In this document: positions 1 to 7,779 of the stretch, one piece after another | Layout: each line of letters opens with the position of its first letter | Numbering within the stretch: the stretch's first letter is position 1 | Origin: Bin87 sp965203855 | GTDB taxonomy: Bacteria > Chloroflexota > Dehalococcoidia > Lucifugimonadales > UBA3495 | Direction: 5' to 3' | Assembly: GCA_965203855.1 (NCBI GenBank) | Contig: CBDBDN010000005.1 | Span: 930,001 to 994,000 of the forward strand | DNA length: 64,000 nucleotides | Made by a program: the position numbers and the translations under genes | Notes under the pieces: model-generated | The model's input: only the letters and a program-made list of their open reading frames with translations | What the model was told of the DNA's origin: nothing | The model's database searches: none

Positions 1-675
1 GCCATCATCATTGACAGCGTCGCCGCCCTGGTTCCCCAGGCCGAAATCGAAGGCGATATGGGCGACGTCCACGTCGGTATGCAGGCCCGCTTGATGTCCC
101 AAGCCCTCCGCAAGCTCACCGCCGCCATCAACCGTTCCCGCACCGCCGTCGTGTTCATCAACCAGATCCGCGAGAAAATCGGCGTCTCCTACGGCAGCCC
201 CGAAGTTACCCCCGGCGGACGCGCCCTCAAGTTCTACAGCTCCGTCCGCATCGACCTGCGCCGCACCGAATCCCTCAAGCAGGGCTCCGAAGTTATCGGC
301 AACCGCGTCCGCGCCCGCATCGTCAAAAACAAAGTCGCCGCCCCTTTCCGCGTCGCCGAATTTGACATTATGTTCAACCAGGGCATCAGCAAAATGGGCG
401 ATCTCCTTGACCTTGGCGTCGCCCAGGGCCACATCAAAAAGGCCGGCGCCTTCTATTCCTACGGCGATACCCGTCTCGGCCAGGGCCGTGAAAACTCCAA
501 AAACTTCCTCCTGGAACGCGCCGACATCGCCGAAACCATCGAAGCCCTGATCCGCGGCGAAACGGATACGGACGCCGATACGCCGGACGCCACCGCTTAT
601 GCCGGCAACGGCGCCGCCGAAGTTCCCATCGGCACGGCGCACCTCGCCGGCGCCAGCGCCGTCAGCCTCAACTAA
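1..675 (+). CDS. recA: Recombinase RecA, 5'-truncated by window edge
   Basis: RecA is the ATP-dependent strand-exchange protein of homologous recombination and the SOS co-protease. The reading frame is open from base 1 and 224 residues are present, so the N-terminus with the Walker A motif lies upstream of the window. Visible are the Walker B strand (IIIDSVAALVP), the L1 loop region (GDMGDVHVGMQARLMS) and the L2 region (INQIREKIGV followed by TPGGRALKFY), in the order seen in bacterial RecA. The last ~40 residues are an Ala/Asp-rich tail, as usual for the family. recX follows 45 bp downstream on the same strand. Identification is secure. Confidence 0.97.
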   Translation, partial: AIIIDSVAALVPQAEIEGDMGDVHVGMQARLMSQALRKLTAAINRSRTAVVFINQIREKIGVSYGSPEVTPGGRALKFYSSVRIDLRRTESLKQGSEVIGNRVRARIVKNKVAAPFRVAEFDIMFNQGISKMGDLLDLGVAQGHIKKAGAFYSYGDTRLGQGRENSKNFLLERADIAETIEALIRGETDTDADTPDATAYAGNGAAEVPIGTAHLAGASAVSLN

Positions 676-720
676 CGGCAGCGCAACCCGACGACGGCAT
701 AACCCGACGATGGCGCAGCG

Positions 721-1278
721 ATGAGCATGGCGCGCAACCCGGCCCAATCCCCGTTCCCGGATTTGTCCGGCGATGCTGAATACGCCGGCGATAGGGCATC
801 GGCGGACGCTGCCGCGTTGCGCGCTGCTCTGCGCTTTATCGCTTTCCGCCCCCGCTCGGTTGCCGAAGTCCGCAAACGGCTGTCCCCCGCCTTTGCGCCC
901 GCCGTAGTTGACCACACCGTTGAACGCTGCCGGCGCTATGGCTACCTGGACGACGCCGATTTCGCCGGCCGCTGGACGGCAAGCCGGCTGCGCCGCAATC
1001 CCCGAGGCGCCGCCCTGCTCCGCCGCGAACTGCGACAAAAGGGCATCAACGAGGATCTAATCGCAACCAGCCTGGCCGAAGTTGACGACCAGGCCAACGC
1101 CTATCGGGCCGGCTGCCGCCGCGCCGAACTATGGCTGAACGCCGCCGCTATGGGCTACCCATTGTTTCGCCGCCGGATGTTCGCCTACCTGCATCGGCGC
1201 GGCTTTTCTGCCAGCGTCTGCGGGCCGGCCATCGGACAACTCTGGCACGATTTTGCGCCCGCCGGCCCCGACGCCTAA
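721..1278 (+). CDS. recX: Regulatory protein RecX
   Basis: RecX binds RecA filaments and limits their activity. The 185-residue product has the three-helix-repeat pattern of the family: an N-terminal segment ending in RSVAEVRKRL, a central GYLDDADFAGRW block typical of RecX, then LRRELRQKGI. Position directly behind recA on the same strand is the classical arrangement. ATG at 721 was taken; an in-frame ATG two codons on (727) is an equally possible start. The last 4 bp overlap the convergent zinc-ribbon gene. Family assignment rests on motif pattern plus context. Confidence 0.93.
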   Translation: MSMARNPAQSPFPDLSGDAEYAGDRASADAAALRAALRFIAFRPRSVAEVRKRLSPAFAPAVVDHTVERCRRYGYLDDADFAGRWTASRLRRNPRGAALLRRELRQKGINEDLIATSLAEVDDQANAYRAGCRRAELWLNAAAMGYPLFRRRMFAYLHRRGFSASVCGPAIGQLWHDFAPAGPDA

Positions 1279-1784
1279 ACCCGCACCCGCCCAGTGGCGA
1301 TAATCACCCCGGCCACCGTGGCCATCAGGCTCCACAGGCCAAGCGATGCCGTGCTGAATGGCAGCGCTATCAGTACGCTGATCACCACCGTACTCCCGGC
1401 AATGAAAGTTAGGATCCGTCCCCGTTTCAGGTTGACCGCGCGGCTGATTAGCACTCCGGCAACATACCCGATGGCAACCGGCATCATTATACCCAGCCAG
1501 AACCCGGCTTCGGCAATGACCCTGTCCAGCAGCACCCAGAGGATTACCCCGCCAATGATAATGCCCACCGCCGTCGCCATCGCCAGGACATAGTTGGTGG
1601 GGCGCACATCAAAAGTCGGCAGCGGCTGCGCCCGTCCGCACTCCCGACATCGTATCCCTACCGGAACCTGCACCATGCAGTCCGTGCAAATCGCCCGCCG
1701 GCACTGGCTGCACCACAGCCGCGTCTCTACCGCCGGATGCCAATGGCATTGCAGCGTTCCGGTTTGAGTTTGTTGTTCCGCCAT
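1275..1784 (-). CDS. B-box-type zinc finger / integral membrane protein
   Basis: A 169-residue protein. The N-terminal ~50 residues hold a zinc-binding pattern (C-H early, then WCSQC, CTDC, and CRECG) resembling B-box/rhomboid-associated zinc ribbons. The rest holds about four hydrophobic segments (around residues 66-86, 91-112, 120-140 and 146-165). This resembles the soluble-zinc-finger plus TM proteins common in Chloroflexota and Actinobacteria; function unknown. It is the last gene of the leftward rny-ymdB-PHP-plsY run and its 3' end overlaps recX by 4 bp. Confidence 0.75.
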   Translation of the reverse strand: MAEQQTQTGTLQCHWHPAVETRLWCSQCRRAICTDCMVQVPVGIRCRECGRAQPLPTFDVRPTNYVLAMATAVGIIIGGVILWVLLDRVIAEAGFWLGIMMPVAIGYVAGVLISRAVNLKRGRILTFIAGSTVVISVLIALPFSTASLGLWSLMATVAGVIIATGRVRV

Positions 1785-1889
1785 AATCGCTGGACACCTG
1801 CCGCAGTAAAAATCGCCGCCTCAATTATACACGCTTATGCCGCGAAAACAGCCGGCTCCGGTTCGGGATTACATCAGGCCAAAATCGCA

Positions 1890-2582
1890 TCAAGACTGGG
1901 AACGGCTGATCCATTCCGCCCGGTCCGCAATATCCCGGTCCCGCAGCGCCCGATTCAGCAGTACGGATCCTGCCGAAACATCATCGGGGAATCGTCGGCC
2001 ATTGGACAGCAGCCGTTTCAGCAGAATCAAGGCCGCGCCGGCCCCGGCGTAGGCCGCAAAATGCCGCGGTTCCGCAATCAGCATCCATTCCGGCGGCCAG
2101 AACAGCGCCGCCAATGGCAATGCCGCCATCACCGCCAGCAGCCACTCCGCCGACCGTCGCGTAACCCACCAGCCGGCCAGGTATGCCGCCAACGCCGCGC
2201 CGAACAGCAGCGGCGACATCGCAATCAGCCCGCCGGCCCATACGCCCACGCCGCGCCCCCCGGTGAACCGCAGCAGCGGCGACCAGTTGTTGCCCGCCAG
2301 CGTAAATAGCGGCGTCGCCGCCAAACCCCAGGTCATCCCGTCCGTACCTGATGCGTAATAGCCCAGCAGTATCGGCCCGGCGCCGCGCGCAAAATCAATG
2401 GCGATTATCGCCGGCATCCAGGATTTGCCCAGCTGCCGCGCCAGGTTGCTGCCGCCGACATTGCCGCTGCCTTGCGCCCGCAGGTCAACCCCGCCGGCAA
2501 TCCGCGCTATCAGGTAGGTAGTGGGCGCTGCGCCAACAGCGTAGGCCAAGACCCACAAGCCCGCCAGAGTAGCCGCATCCAT
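1890..2582 (-). CDS. plsY: Glycerol-3-phosphate acyltransferase PlsY
   Basis: PlsY transfers an acyl group from acyl-phosphate to glycerol-3-phosphate, the first committed step of phospholipid synthesis, in the cytoplasmic membrane. The 230-residue protein shows the family motifs: GAAPTTYLIAR near the N-terminus, the GSGNVGGSN motif (about residues 38-46), and GGRGVGVWAG in the second loop where most family members have GGKGVAT. The multi-helix hydrophobic profile agrees. The C-terminal ~35 residues form a polar extension. It lies 39 bp downstream of the PHP gene. The altered GGRGVG motif is a mild deviation. Confidence 0.92.
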   Translation of the reverse strand: MDAATLAGLWVLAYAVGAAPTTYLIARIAGGVDLRAQGSGNVGGSNLARQLGKSWMPAIIAIDFARGAGPILLGYYASGTDGMTWGLAATPLFTLAGNNWSPLLRFTGGRGVGVWAGGLIAMSPLLFGAALAAYLAGWWVTRRSAEWLLAVMAALPLAALFWPPEWMLIAEPRHFAAYAGAGAALILLKRLLSNGRRFPDDVSAGSVLLNRALRDRDIADRAEWISRSQS

Positions 2583-2621
2583 CAGTACGCAGTAGTACGC
2601 AGTAACGCTAACGCGGCAACT

Positions 2622-3617
2622 TTAGCGGACGGATGCCAGGCGCCGCGCCGTTTCCTCAAGCCGTTCCACCGTCTCCGGCGGCGGCCCATTCACGCCCGGC
2701 AGCGGCTCCTGCGGGTTGCCGCTGTGGTGATAGTCGCTGCCCCCGCACGGTATCAGGTCATAAGCGCGGGCCACATCCGCCAGCCAGTCCACCGTAGCCG
2801 CATCGTACAGCGCATAGTGTACCTCCATCCCGTGCAGCCCGGCGGCTTTCAGCTCCTCAACCGTTTCAATCAGCGACTGCTCCGGTTCCGGTTCGTTGCC
2901 CCGCCGCGCAAACCACGGATGCGCGAATACTGCCACGCCGCCCACATCGGTAAGCAGCTTTACCGCATCCGCCGGCGTCAGCTTGGCGCGCTCCACATAC
3001 GCCTTGCCGTTCCGACCCAGATACTCCTCAAACGCATCGGAGCGGTTCTGAAAATACCCGGCTTCCACCAGCGCATCGGCCACATGGGGCCGCCCCACCG
3101 ACGCGTCGCCGGCGATTTCCAGCACCCGTTCCCATTCAATATGCATCCCGAACTCGGCCAGCTTCCGCACCATGCCCTCGCCCCGCGCCAGCCGTCCCTC
3201 GCGAAAAACGGCCAGCATATTCTGAAACCCGGCATCCGCCGTATCCATAAAATAGCCCAGCATATGCACTTCGCCGCCGGGAACATCGCAGCTAAGCTCA
3301 ATGCCGGGAATCAGCCGCATCCCCGGCACGGCGTCCGCAGCCCGCTGCGCTTCCTCCAAGCCGGCGGTTGTGTCATGGTCGGACACCGATATGGTACGCA
3401 GCCCTTTGGACGCTGCCAGCTGCACCAGTTCCGTCGGCGTCAAACGCCCGTCCGATGCGGTAGTGTGCAAATGCAGGTCAACGGTTACGGGTGCGCCTGC
3501 GGTTCCGGTTCCGGCTGAAGTTCCGGTTCCGGCTGTTGAAGTTATTGAGGTTGCGGGCATCGGCCCTCCTGTAGGCATAGGCGTCAATGTTTCTGGCGGC
3601 AGCGTTTCCGGCATCAT
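2622..3617 (-). CDS. PHP-domain phosphoesterase (YciV/RNase AM-like)
   Basis: A 331-residue PHP metal-dependent phosphoesterase: VDLHLHTTASDG (about residues 46-57) and SDHDT (about 79-83) are the metal-binding signatures, followed by a GIELSCD motif and a C-terminal GGSDYHH. This layout matches the YciV/TrpH group (nucleoside bisphosphatase or 5'-3' exoribonuclease). The first 45 residues are a Pro/Thr/Gly-rich, low-complexity tail. ATG at 3617 overlaps the ymdB stop by 4 bp (ATGA-type coupling), but an ATG at 3560 preceded by AGGAGG at 3565-3570 is a strong alternative that would remove 19 residues. Clustering with rny and ymdB suggests a role in RNA or nucleotide turnover (inference). Confidence 0.88.
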   Translation of the reverse strand: MMPETLPPETLTPMPTGGPMPATSITSTAGTGTSAGTGTAGAPVTVDLHLHTTASDGRLTPTELVQLAASKGLRTISVSDHDTTAGLEEAQRAADAVPGMRLIPGIELSCDVPGGEVHMLGYFMDTADAGFQNMLAVFREGRLARGEGMVRKLAEFGMHIEWERVLEIAGDASVGRPHVADALVEAGYFQNRSDAFEEYLGRNGKAYVERAKLTPADAVKLLTDVGGVAVFAHPWFARRGNEPEPEQSLIETVEELKAAGLHGMEVHYALYDAATVDWLADVARAYDLIPCGGSDYHHSGNPQEPLPGVNGPPPETVERLEETARRLASVR

Positions 3618-4387
3618 TCCGCAGTGCGGTCAATCCTGACGATGTCGGTGGCCCGCCCGGATGCGTCGTCAATCTCAATCAGGACGGAATTCAGAATGCA
3701 GGGGCCGTCGGCCGGCTCAAAGCGCTGCGGCAGTCCGGTGCGAAACCGTTCCAGCACCGGCGCCCGCTCCGTGCCGATAACCGAATCCAGCGGCCCGGTC
3801 ATCCCCAGATCGCTGACATAAGCCGTGCCGCCGGGCAGGATGCGCGCGTCCGCCGTGCCAACATGAGTATGCGTGCCGACCACCGCGCTGACCCGCCCGT
3901 CCAGATACCAGCCCAGCGCCTGCTTCTCCGATGTCGCCTCGGCGTGAAAGTCAACCACGATGCAGCGGGGCTGCTCCCCCAGTTCCTGCGCCGCTTCGTC
4001 CAGCCGCCGGTCGGCTTCCCGAAACGGGCAGTCGATGGGCGGCATAAAGACGCGCCCTTGCAGGTTCAGCGCCATCACGCCGCCGTGCATCATCCAGCCG
4101 CGCCCCGGCGCGCCGTAATAGTTCGCCGGACGTAGCAGCGGCAGTTCGTCAAAATGCGGCATTATCTCTTTCTTGTCCCAGATATGGTTGCCCGAGGTCA
4201 TCACATCCACGCCGGCGGCCAGCAGCGCGCGCGCTGTCTTGAGCGTCAACCCGAACCCGCCGGCGGTGTTTTCGGCGTTGGCCGTTACCACATCCACGCC
4301 CAATTCCCGCCGCAGCCCCGGCAGCAGTTGCGCCAGCGTGCGCCGCCCGGGCTTGCCGATTATGTCCCCAATCATCAATACGCGCAT
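3614..4387 (-). CDS. ymdB: YmdB-type metallophosphoesterase (TIGR00282 family)
   Basis: A 257-residue calcineurin-like phosphoesterase. MIGDIIGKPGR opens the protein, TANAENTAGGFG and TSGNHIWDKKE follow, then VDFHAEATSEKQALGW and VGTHTHVGTAD, the whole-family signature of the YmdB group. In Bacillus the homologue is a cyclic-nucleotide phosphodiesterase next to rny (RNase Y), exactly the neighbourhood here (rny 186 bp upstream). The length is standard and the start at 4387 gives the usual N-terminus. Confidence 0.94.
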   Translation of the reverse strand: MRVLMIGDIIGKPGRRTLAQLLPGLRRELGVDVVTANAENTAGGFGLTLKTARALLAAGVDVMTSGNHIWDKKEIMPHFDELPLLRPANYYGAPGRGWMMHGGVMALNLQGRVFMPPIDCPFREADRRLDEAAQELGEQPRCIVVDFHAEATSEKQALGWYLDGRVSAVVGTHTHVGTADARILPGGTAYVSDLGMTGPLDSVIGTERAPVLERFRTGLPQRFEPADGPCILNSVLIEIDDASGRATDIVRIDRTAE

Positions 4388-4573
4388 CGTAACTGCTCTC
4401 GGATTTCAGATTATGGCTGCTCTTGGGTTTCGGATTATAGACGCTTTCGGCCCGAACCGTCCGGCAATAAAAGACGGCAATGACGACAATGGCAGCCGCC
4501 GGGACGAATCATGATTCGTCCCGGCGCAGCCGCTGCCAATACCGGTAAGCCGGTTGCGATGTGCCGGAGACGG

Positions 4574-6106
4574 CTACCGGGCGATGCTTTCCTCGCGGGT
4601 TTCCCGTATCACGGTAACCTTGATTTGACCGGGGAACTGCAAATCCTCCGAAACTTTGCCGGCAATGTCCCGCGCCAGCGCCGCGCAGGATACATCGTCC
4701 ACTTCCGTGGGGCTGACCATTACGCGCACTTCCCGGCCGGCCTGGATGGCGAATGACTGCTGCACCCCGGAGAAGCTGTTGGCCGTATCCTCCAGTTCTT
4801 TCAGTCGCCGGGTGTACTGCTCCACCGACTCCCGGCGGGCGCCGGGCCGGGCCGCGCTGATGCTGTCGGCCGCCGCCACCAGAAACGACTCAATGCTGGA
4901 ATGGTCGTCATCGTGATGCTCCAGCACGCAGTTGCTTACCGGCAGCGCAATCCCGTTGCGAGTCGTCAAGTCGTACCCGATTTCAGCGTGCGGCCCCTGT
5001 ATCTCATGCGTCAGTGCCTTGCCGATGTCGTGCAGCAGGCCGCCCGACCGCGCCACCTGCACATTGGCCCCTACTTCGTCCGCCAGCATCCCGGCCAACA
5101 GCCCCACTTCAATGGAATGCGTCAGCACATTTTCCCCGTAGCTGTACCGATATTTCAGCCGCCCCAGCAGCCGGATCAGCTCCGGGTCCAGGCCGCTGAC
5201 GCCCACTTCAAAAGTAGCCTCTTCGCCGGCTTTCCACATCGTTTCATCCAGGTCGCGGGTAGCCCGATTGACGCTTTCCTCAATGCGAGCCGGCTGAATG
5301 CGGCCATCTTTCACCAGCTGGGTGATGGCCAGTCGGGCGATTTCGCGGCGCACCGGGTCAAAGCACGACAAGGTTACGATACCGGGGGTATCGTCAACCA
5401 GAATGCCGACGCCGGTTTGCGCCTCCAGCGCCCGTATGTTACGTCCTTCGCGGCCGATGAGACGCCCTTTCATCTCATCGTTGGGCAGGGAAACAACAGA
5501 AGTTGTGCTTTCCGACACTACGTCGGTAGCCAGACGGTTGATTGCCAAGGTAACGATGCGCCGCGCGTTCTCATCGGCCCGCGCCTGATGTTCCCGCTCC
5601 AGCTCGTAATAGCGGCGCGCCAGCTGATGCGACGCGGCATCCTCGCCCCGTTTGATGACGATTGCGCGCGCCTCCTCTGCGGTCAGCGTCGCAATGCGTT
5701 CCAATTCGCGAATGTGCTGCTGTTTGAGGTCTTCGGCTTTCTGCATTGCGGAGTGCGCCTGCGTTTCCCGCAGCTTCAGCTCCGCTTCCTGTTCCTCCAG
5801 TGTCGCCGATTTCTGATCCAGTTGGTCTTCGCGCTGGTTGTAACGGCGTTCCATCCGATTGAGTTCCCGCCGCTGCTCCGTAATTTCCTGGTCGCCGGCC
5901 TCGCGGATTTTCAGCGCTTCCTCCTGCGCTTCCAGGATGATGGCGCGCTTCTGTTCCTGAGCCTGCGTTAGCGTTGCGGCGGCTTCCTCGCGGCTGCGCT
6001 GCAACTCGTTTCCCTCTTTTTTGGTTCTGAACAGCAGCCATGCTGCTGCCGCAATTCCTGTTGTCAACCCTGCCGCCGCCAGGACGGACAGGATAATTTC
6101 CAACAT
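4574..6106 (-). CDS. rny: Ribonuclease Y
   Basis: RNase Y is a membrane-anchored endoribonuclease that starts mRNA decay. The 510-residue protein has an N-terminal transmembrane helix (about residues 3-24), a long Glu/Gln/Arg-rich coiled coil (about 28-180), a KH domain containing KGRLIGREGRNIRALE, and an HD domain (SIEVGLLAGMLADE, LLHDIGKALTHE, EHHDDDHSS). The ATG at 6106 was chosen because GGGAGG lies 4-10 bp upstream; the ATG at 6118 lies within that ribosome-binding region. A GC-rich hairpin (CCGGGC-TTGC-GCCCGG, about 6127-6142) sits just upstream. It is the first gene of the leftward cluster. Confidence 0.96.
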   Translation of the reverse strand: MLEIILSVLAAAGLTTGIAAAAWLLFRTKKEGNELQRSREEAAATLTQAQEQKRAIILEAQEEALKIREAGDQEITEQRRELNRMERRYNQREDQLDQKSATLEEQEAELKLRETQAHSAMQKAEDLKQQHIRELERIATLTAEEARAIVIKRGEDAASHQLARRYYELEREHQARADENARRIVTLAINRLATDVVSESTTSVVSLPNDEMKGRLIGREGRNIRALEAQTGVGILVDDTPGIVTLSCFDPVRREIARLAITQLVKDGRIQPARIEESVNRATRDLDETMWKAGEEATFEVGVSGLDPELIRLLGRLKYRYSYGENVLTHSIEVGLLAGMLADEVGANVQVARSGGLLHDIGKALTHEIQGPHAEIGYDLTTRNGIALPVSNCVLEHHDDDHSSIESFLVAAADSISAARPGARRESVEQYTRRLKELEDTANSFSGVQQSFAIQAGREVRVMVSPTEVDDVSCAALARDIAGKVSEDLQFPGQIKVTVIRETREESIAR

Positions 6107-6507
6107 AGAACCTCCCATGTCCGTCCGGGCTTGCGCCCGGGATATTTTTACCCTCTCTATATCCTAATGTTGCCCTATGCCAAAGTCAAGAAACGCCTAC
6201 CCGCCCGCCAACAGCCTTTCCCCAATCCGGCAGTCTAACCTGCCGACATTCCATCCCAAACCGTCATTCCGCCCCTCCAACCGTTATTCCGGCGATTTTT
6301 TCGTCATTCCGGCGCAAGCCGGAATCCAAAATCCCCATCCCATTCATCCCCTCCATCCATGCCATTACCCAATCCCGTCCATCTTGTCCATCGGTGTCGG
6401 CAACGCCCTTTCCCCATAGCAAGGCGGCAATCCCGGCGCCGGCGTGGTAATATGGCAGCGCAAAATAGCGCAAACCGCGTATTATCTGCCGAGCAGGAGG
6501 TTGCCGG
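6107..6507. other. Intergenic region with one REP-like palindrome
   Basis: This 400-bp gap between the divergent rny and hydrolase genes has no convincing gene; short frames in it are C-rich and lack a codon pattern. It holds a GC-rich hairpin just upstream of rny and one copy of the dispersed 20-bp palindrome at 6306-6325. The segment 6326-6420 is C/T-rich with repeated CATCC-like words. Promoters for both flanking genes must lie here, but none is clear enough to call. Confidence 0.5.
6306..6325. repeat. REP-like palindrome, single copy
   Basis: Perfect copy of the dispersed palindrome ATTCCGGCGCAAGCCGGAAT preceded by CGTC. No inverted partner lies within 100 bp. It resembles the dRS3 class of 20-bp repeats (ATTCC-N10-GGAAT). 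Confidence 0.75.
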
Positions 6508-7410
6508 ATGGCGTCGCATTCCCTGGGGTTGTCATTGCACGAAGCGGCCCGCCGTATGGGGGTTCCCTTCACCATTGAGAACGAGCCGACAGATCGGTTC
6601 GTCGCCGCCAACGGGCTGCGGCTGCACTACTTGGAATGGGGCGCTCCCGATTTGCCCGTTATCGTGATGCTGCACGGCATCAGCCAGCAGGCCCACAGCT
6701 GGGATTTTATCAGCTTGCCCCTCTCGGTAGATTACCGCGTACTGGCCGTCGACCAGCGCGGCCACGGCGACAGCGACTGGTCCCCCAACGGCGATTACTC
6801 CACCGACGCCTACGCCGCCGACCTCTCCGCTTTCGTCAAAGCCCTGGGCCTCAGCCACTTCCACCTGATGGGGCATTCTATGGGCGGGCGCAACAGCCTC
6901 GCCTGGGCCTCCCAAAACCCCGGCATCCTCCGCTCGCTTACCATCGTGGACACCGGCCCCGAAACCCAGCGCCGCGGCCAGAACCGCATCCAGCAGTTTC
7001 GCGAGCTCCCCGACGAACTGGATACCCTGGAGGAATTCGCCCAGCGCGTAATGGAATACACCGGCCGCAATCACGAACAGACGATGGGCTCGCTGAAATA
7101 CAGCATCCGGCAGCGCGCCGACGGCAAATGGACCTGGAAGTACGACCGGGCGATACGCGCGCGCGGTTTCCGCCCCCCGGCCTGGACCCCGGAGCAGCTC
7201 TGGGATGGCTGGCGCCGCATCGACTGCCCGGCGCTCGTAGTCCGCGGCGACCGCAGCGACATTTTCGCCGCATCCACTATGGAGCGCATGGCCGCGGAAC
7301 ACCACGACTGCGCCACTGCCACCATCGCCAACGCCGGCCACCTCGTCCAGGGCGACAACCCCCCCGACTTCCTGGCCGCAGTCCGCCCCCACATTCGCCG
7401 CCATTCCTAG
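6508..7410 (+). CDS. Alpha/beta hydrolase
   Basis: A 300-residue alpha/beta-fold hydrolase. The oxyanion-hole HG is in MLHGISQQAHSWD, the strand-4 motif in DQRGHGDSDW, the nucleophile elbow in GHSMGGRNS (catalytic Ser), the acidic residue in VVRGDRSDIF and the catalytic His in NAGHLVQGD. The order and spacing match C-C hydrolases, haloperoxidases and esterases; the substrate cannot be told from sequence. The ATG at 6508 has AGGAGG 7 bp upstream (6495-6500). It stands alone on the plus strand, followed by a tandem-repeat tract. Confidence 0.92.
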   Translation: MASHSLGLSLHEAARRMGVPFTIENEPTDRFVAANGLRLHYLEWGAPDLPVIVMLHGISQQAHSWDFISLPLSVDYRVLAVDQRGHGDSDWSPNGDYSTDAYAADLSAFVKALGLSHFHLMGHSMGGRNSLAWASQNPGILRSLTIVDTGPETQRRGQNRIQQFRELPDELDTLEEFAQRVMEYTGRNHEQTMGSLKYSIRQRADGKWTWKYDRAIRARGFRPPAWTPEQLWDGWRRIDCPALVVRGDRSDIFAASTMERMAAEHHDCATATIANAGHLVQGDNPPDFLAAVRPHIRRHS

Positions 7411-7651
7411 CCCCCGCAGCCGCCCATTCCTAGCCCCGCAACCGTCATTCCCAGCCCCCCGCAGCCGTCATCCCGCCCCCCGCAACCGTCATCCCTAGCC
7501 CCGCAACCGTCATCCCTACCCCCGCAACCATCATCCCTAGCCCCGCAACCGTCATCCCTAGCCCCGCAACCGTCATCCCTAGCCCCGCAACCGTCATCCC
7601 TAGCCTCGCAGCCGTCATCCCTAGCCCCGCAACCATCATCCCGCCCCACAA
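7411..7651. repeat. About twelve ~21-bp tandem repeats
   Basis: Directly after the hydrolase stop come about twelve head-to-tail units of consensus CCCCGCAACCGTCATCCCTAG, with small variants in C-run length and in CAACC/CAGCC. The unit resembles the left flank of the dispersed palindrome (AACCGTCATTCC), and the last unit runs straight into a complete palindrome at 7657. Because 21 is a multiple of three, minus-strand frames through it stay open and encode repetitive peptides; these are not taken as genes. Confidence 0.9.
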
Positions 7652-7656
7652 CCGTC

Positions 7657-7743
7657 ATTCCGGCGCAAGCCGGAATCCGGCGTCATAACCCGCCGCTGCG
7701 GTAATGGGGCCGGGCTACCATATATTCCGGCTTGCGCCGGAAT
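7657..7743. repeat. Paired inverted palindromes (REPIN-like element)
   Basis: Palindrome at 7657-7676 and its inverted partner at 7724-7743, start-to-start 67 bp, with outer flanks GTC and GAC facing outward. The central segment (CGTCATAACCCGCCGCTGCGG and beyond) resembles the centres at 33.8 kb and 53.1 kb. The whole unit could fold into one long hairpin. Regular spacing across copies suggests a mobile doublet rather than chance. Confidence 0.85.
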
Positions 7744-7779
7744 GACGGACGGAGTGCTGGAACAATGACGGTACGGGCT

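Noticed and set aside
7411..7651. Possible CRISPR array
   Set aside because: Units are contiguous with no unique spacers of constant length and there are no cas genes near; it is a simple tandem repeat.
7407..7658. Minus-strand frames giving repeated GARDDGC and MTVAGLG peptides
   Set aside because: They exist only because the 21-bp tandem repeat has a length divisible by three and lacks stops; no start signal or non-repeat domain.
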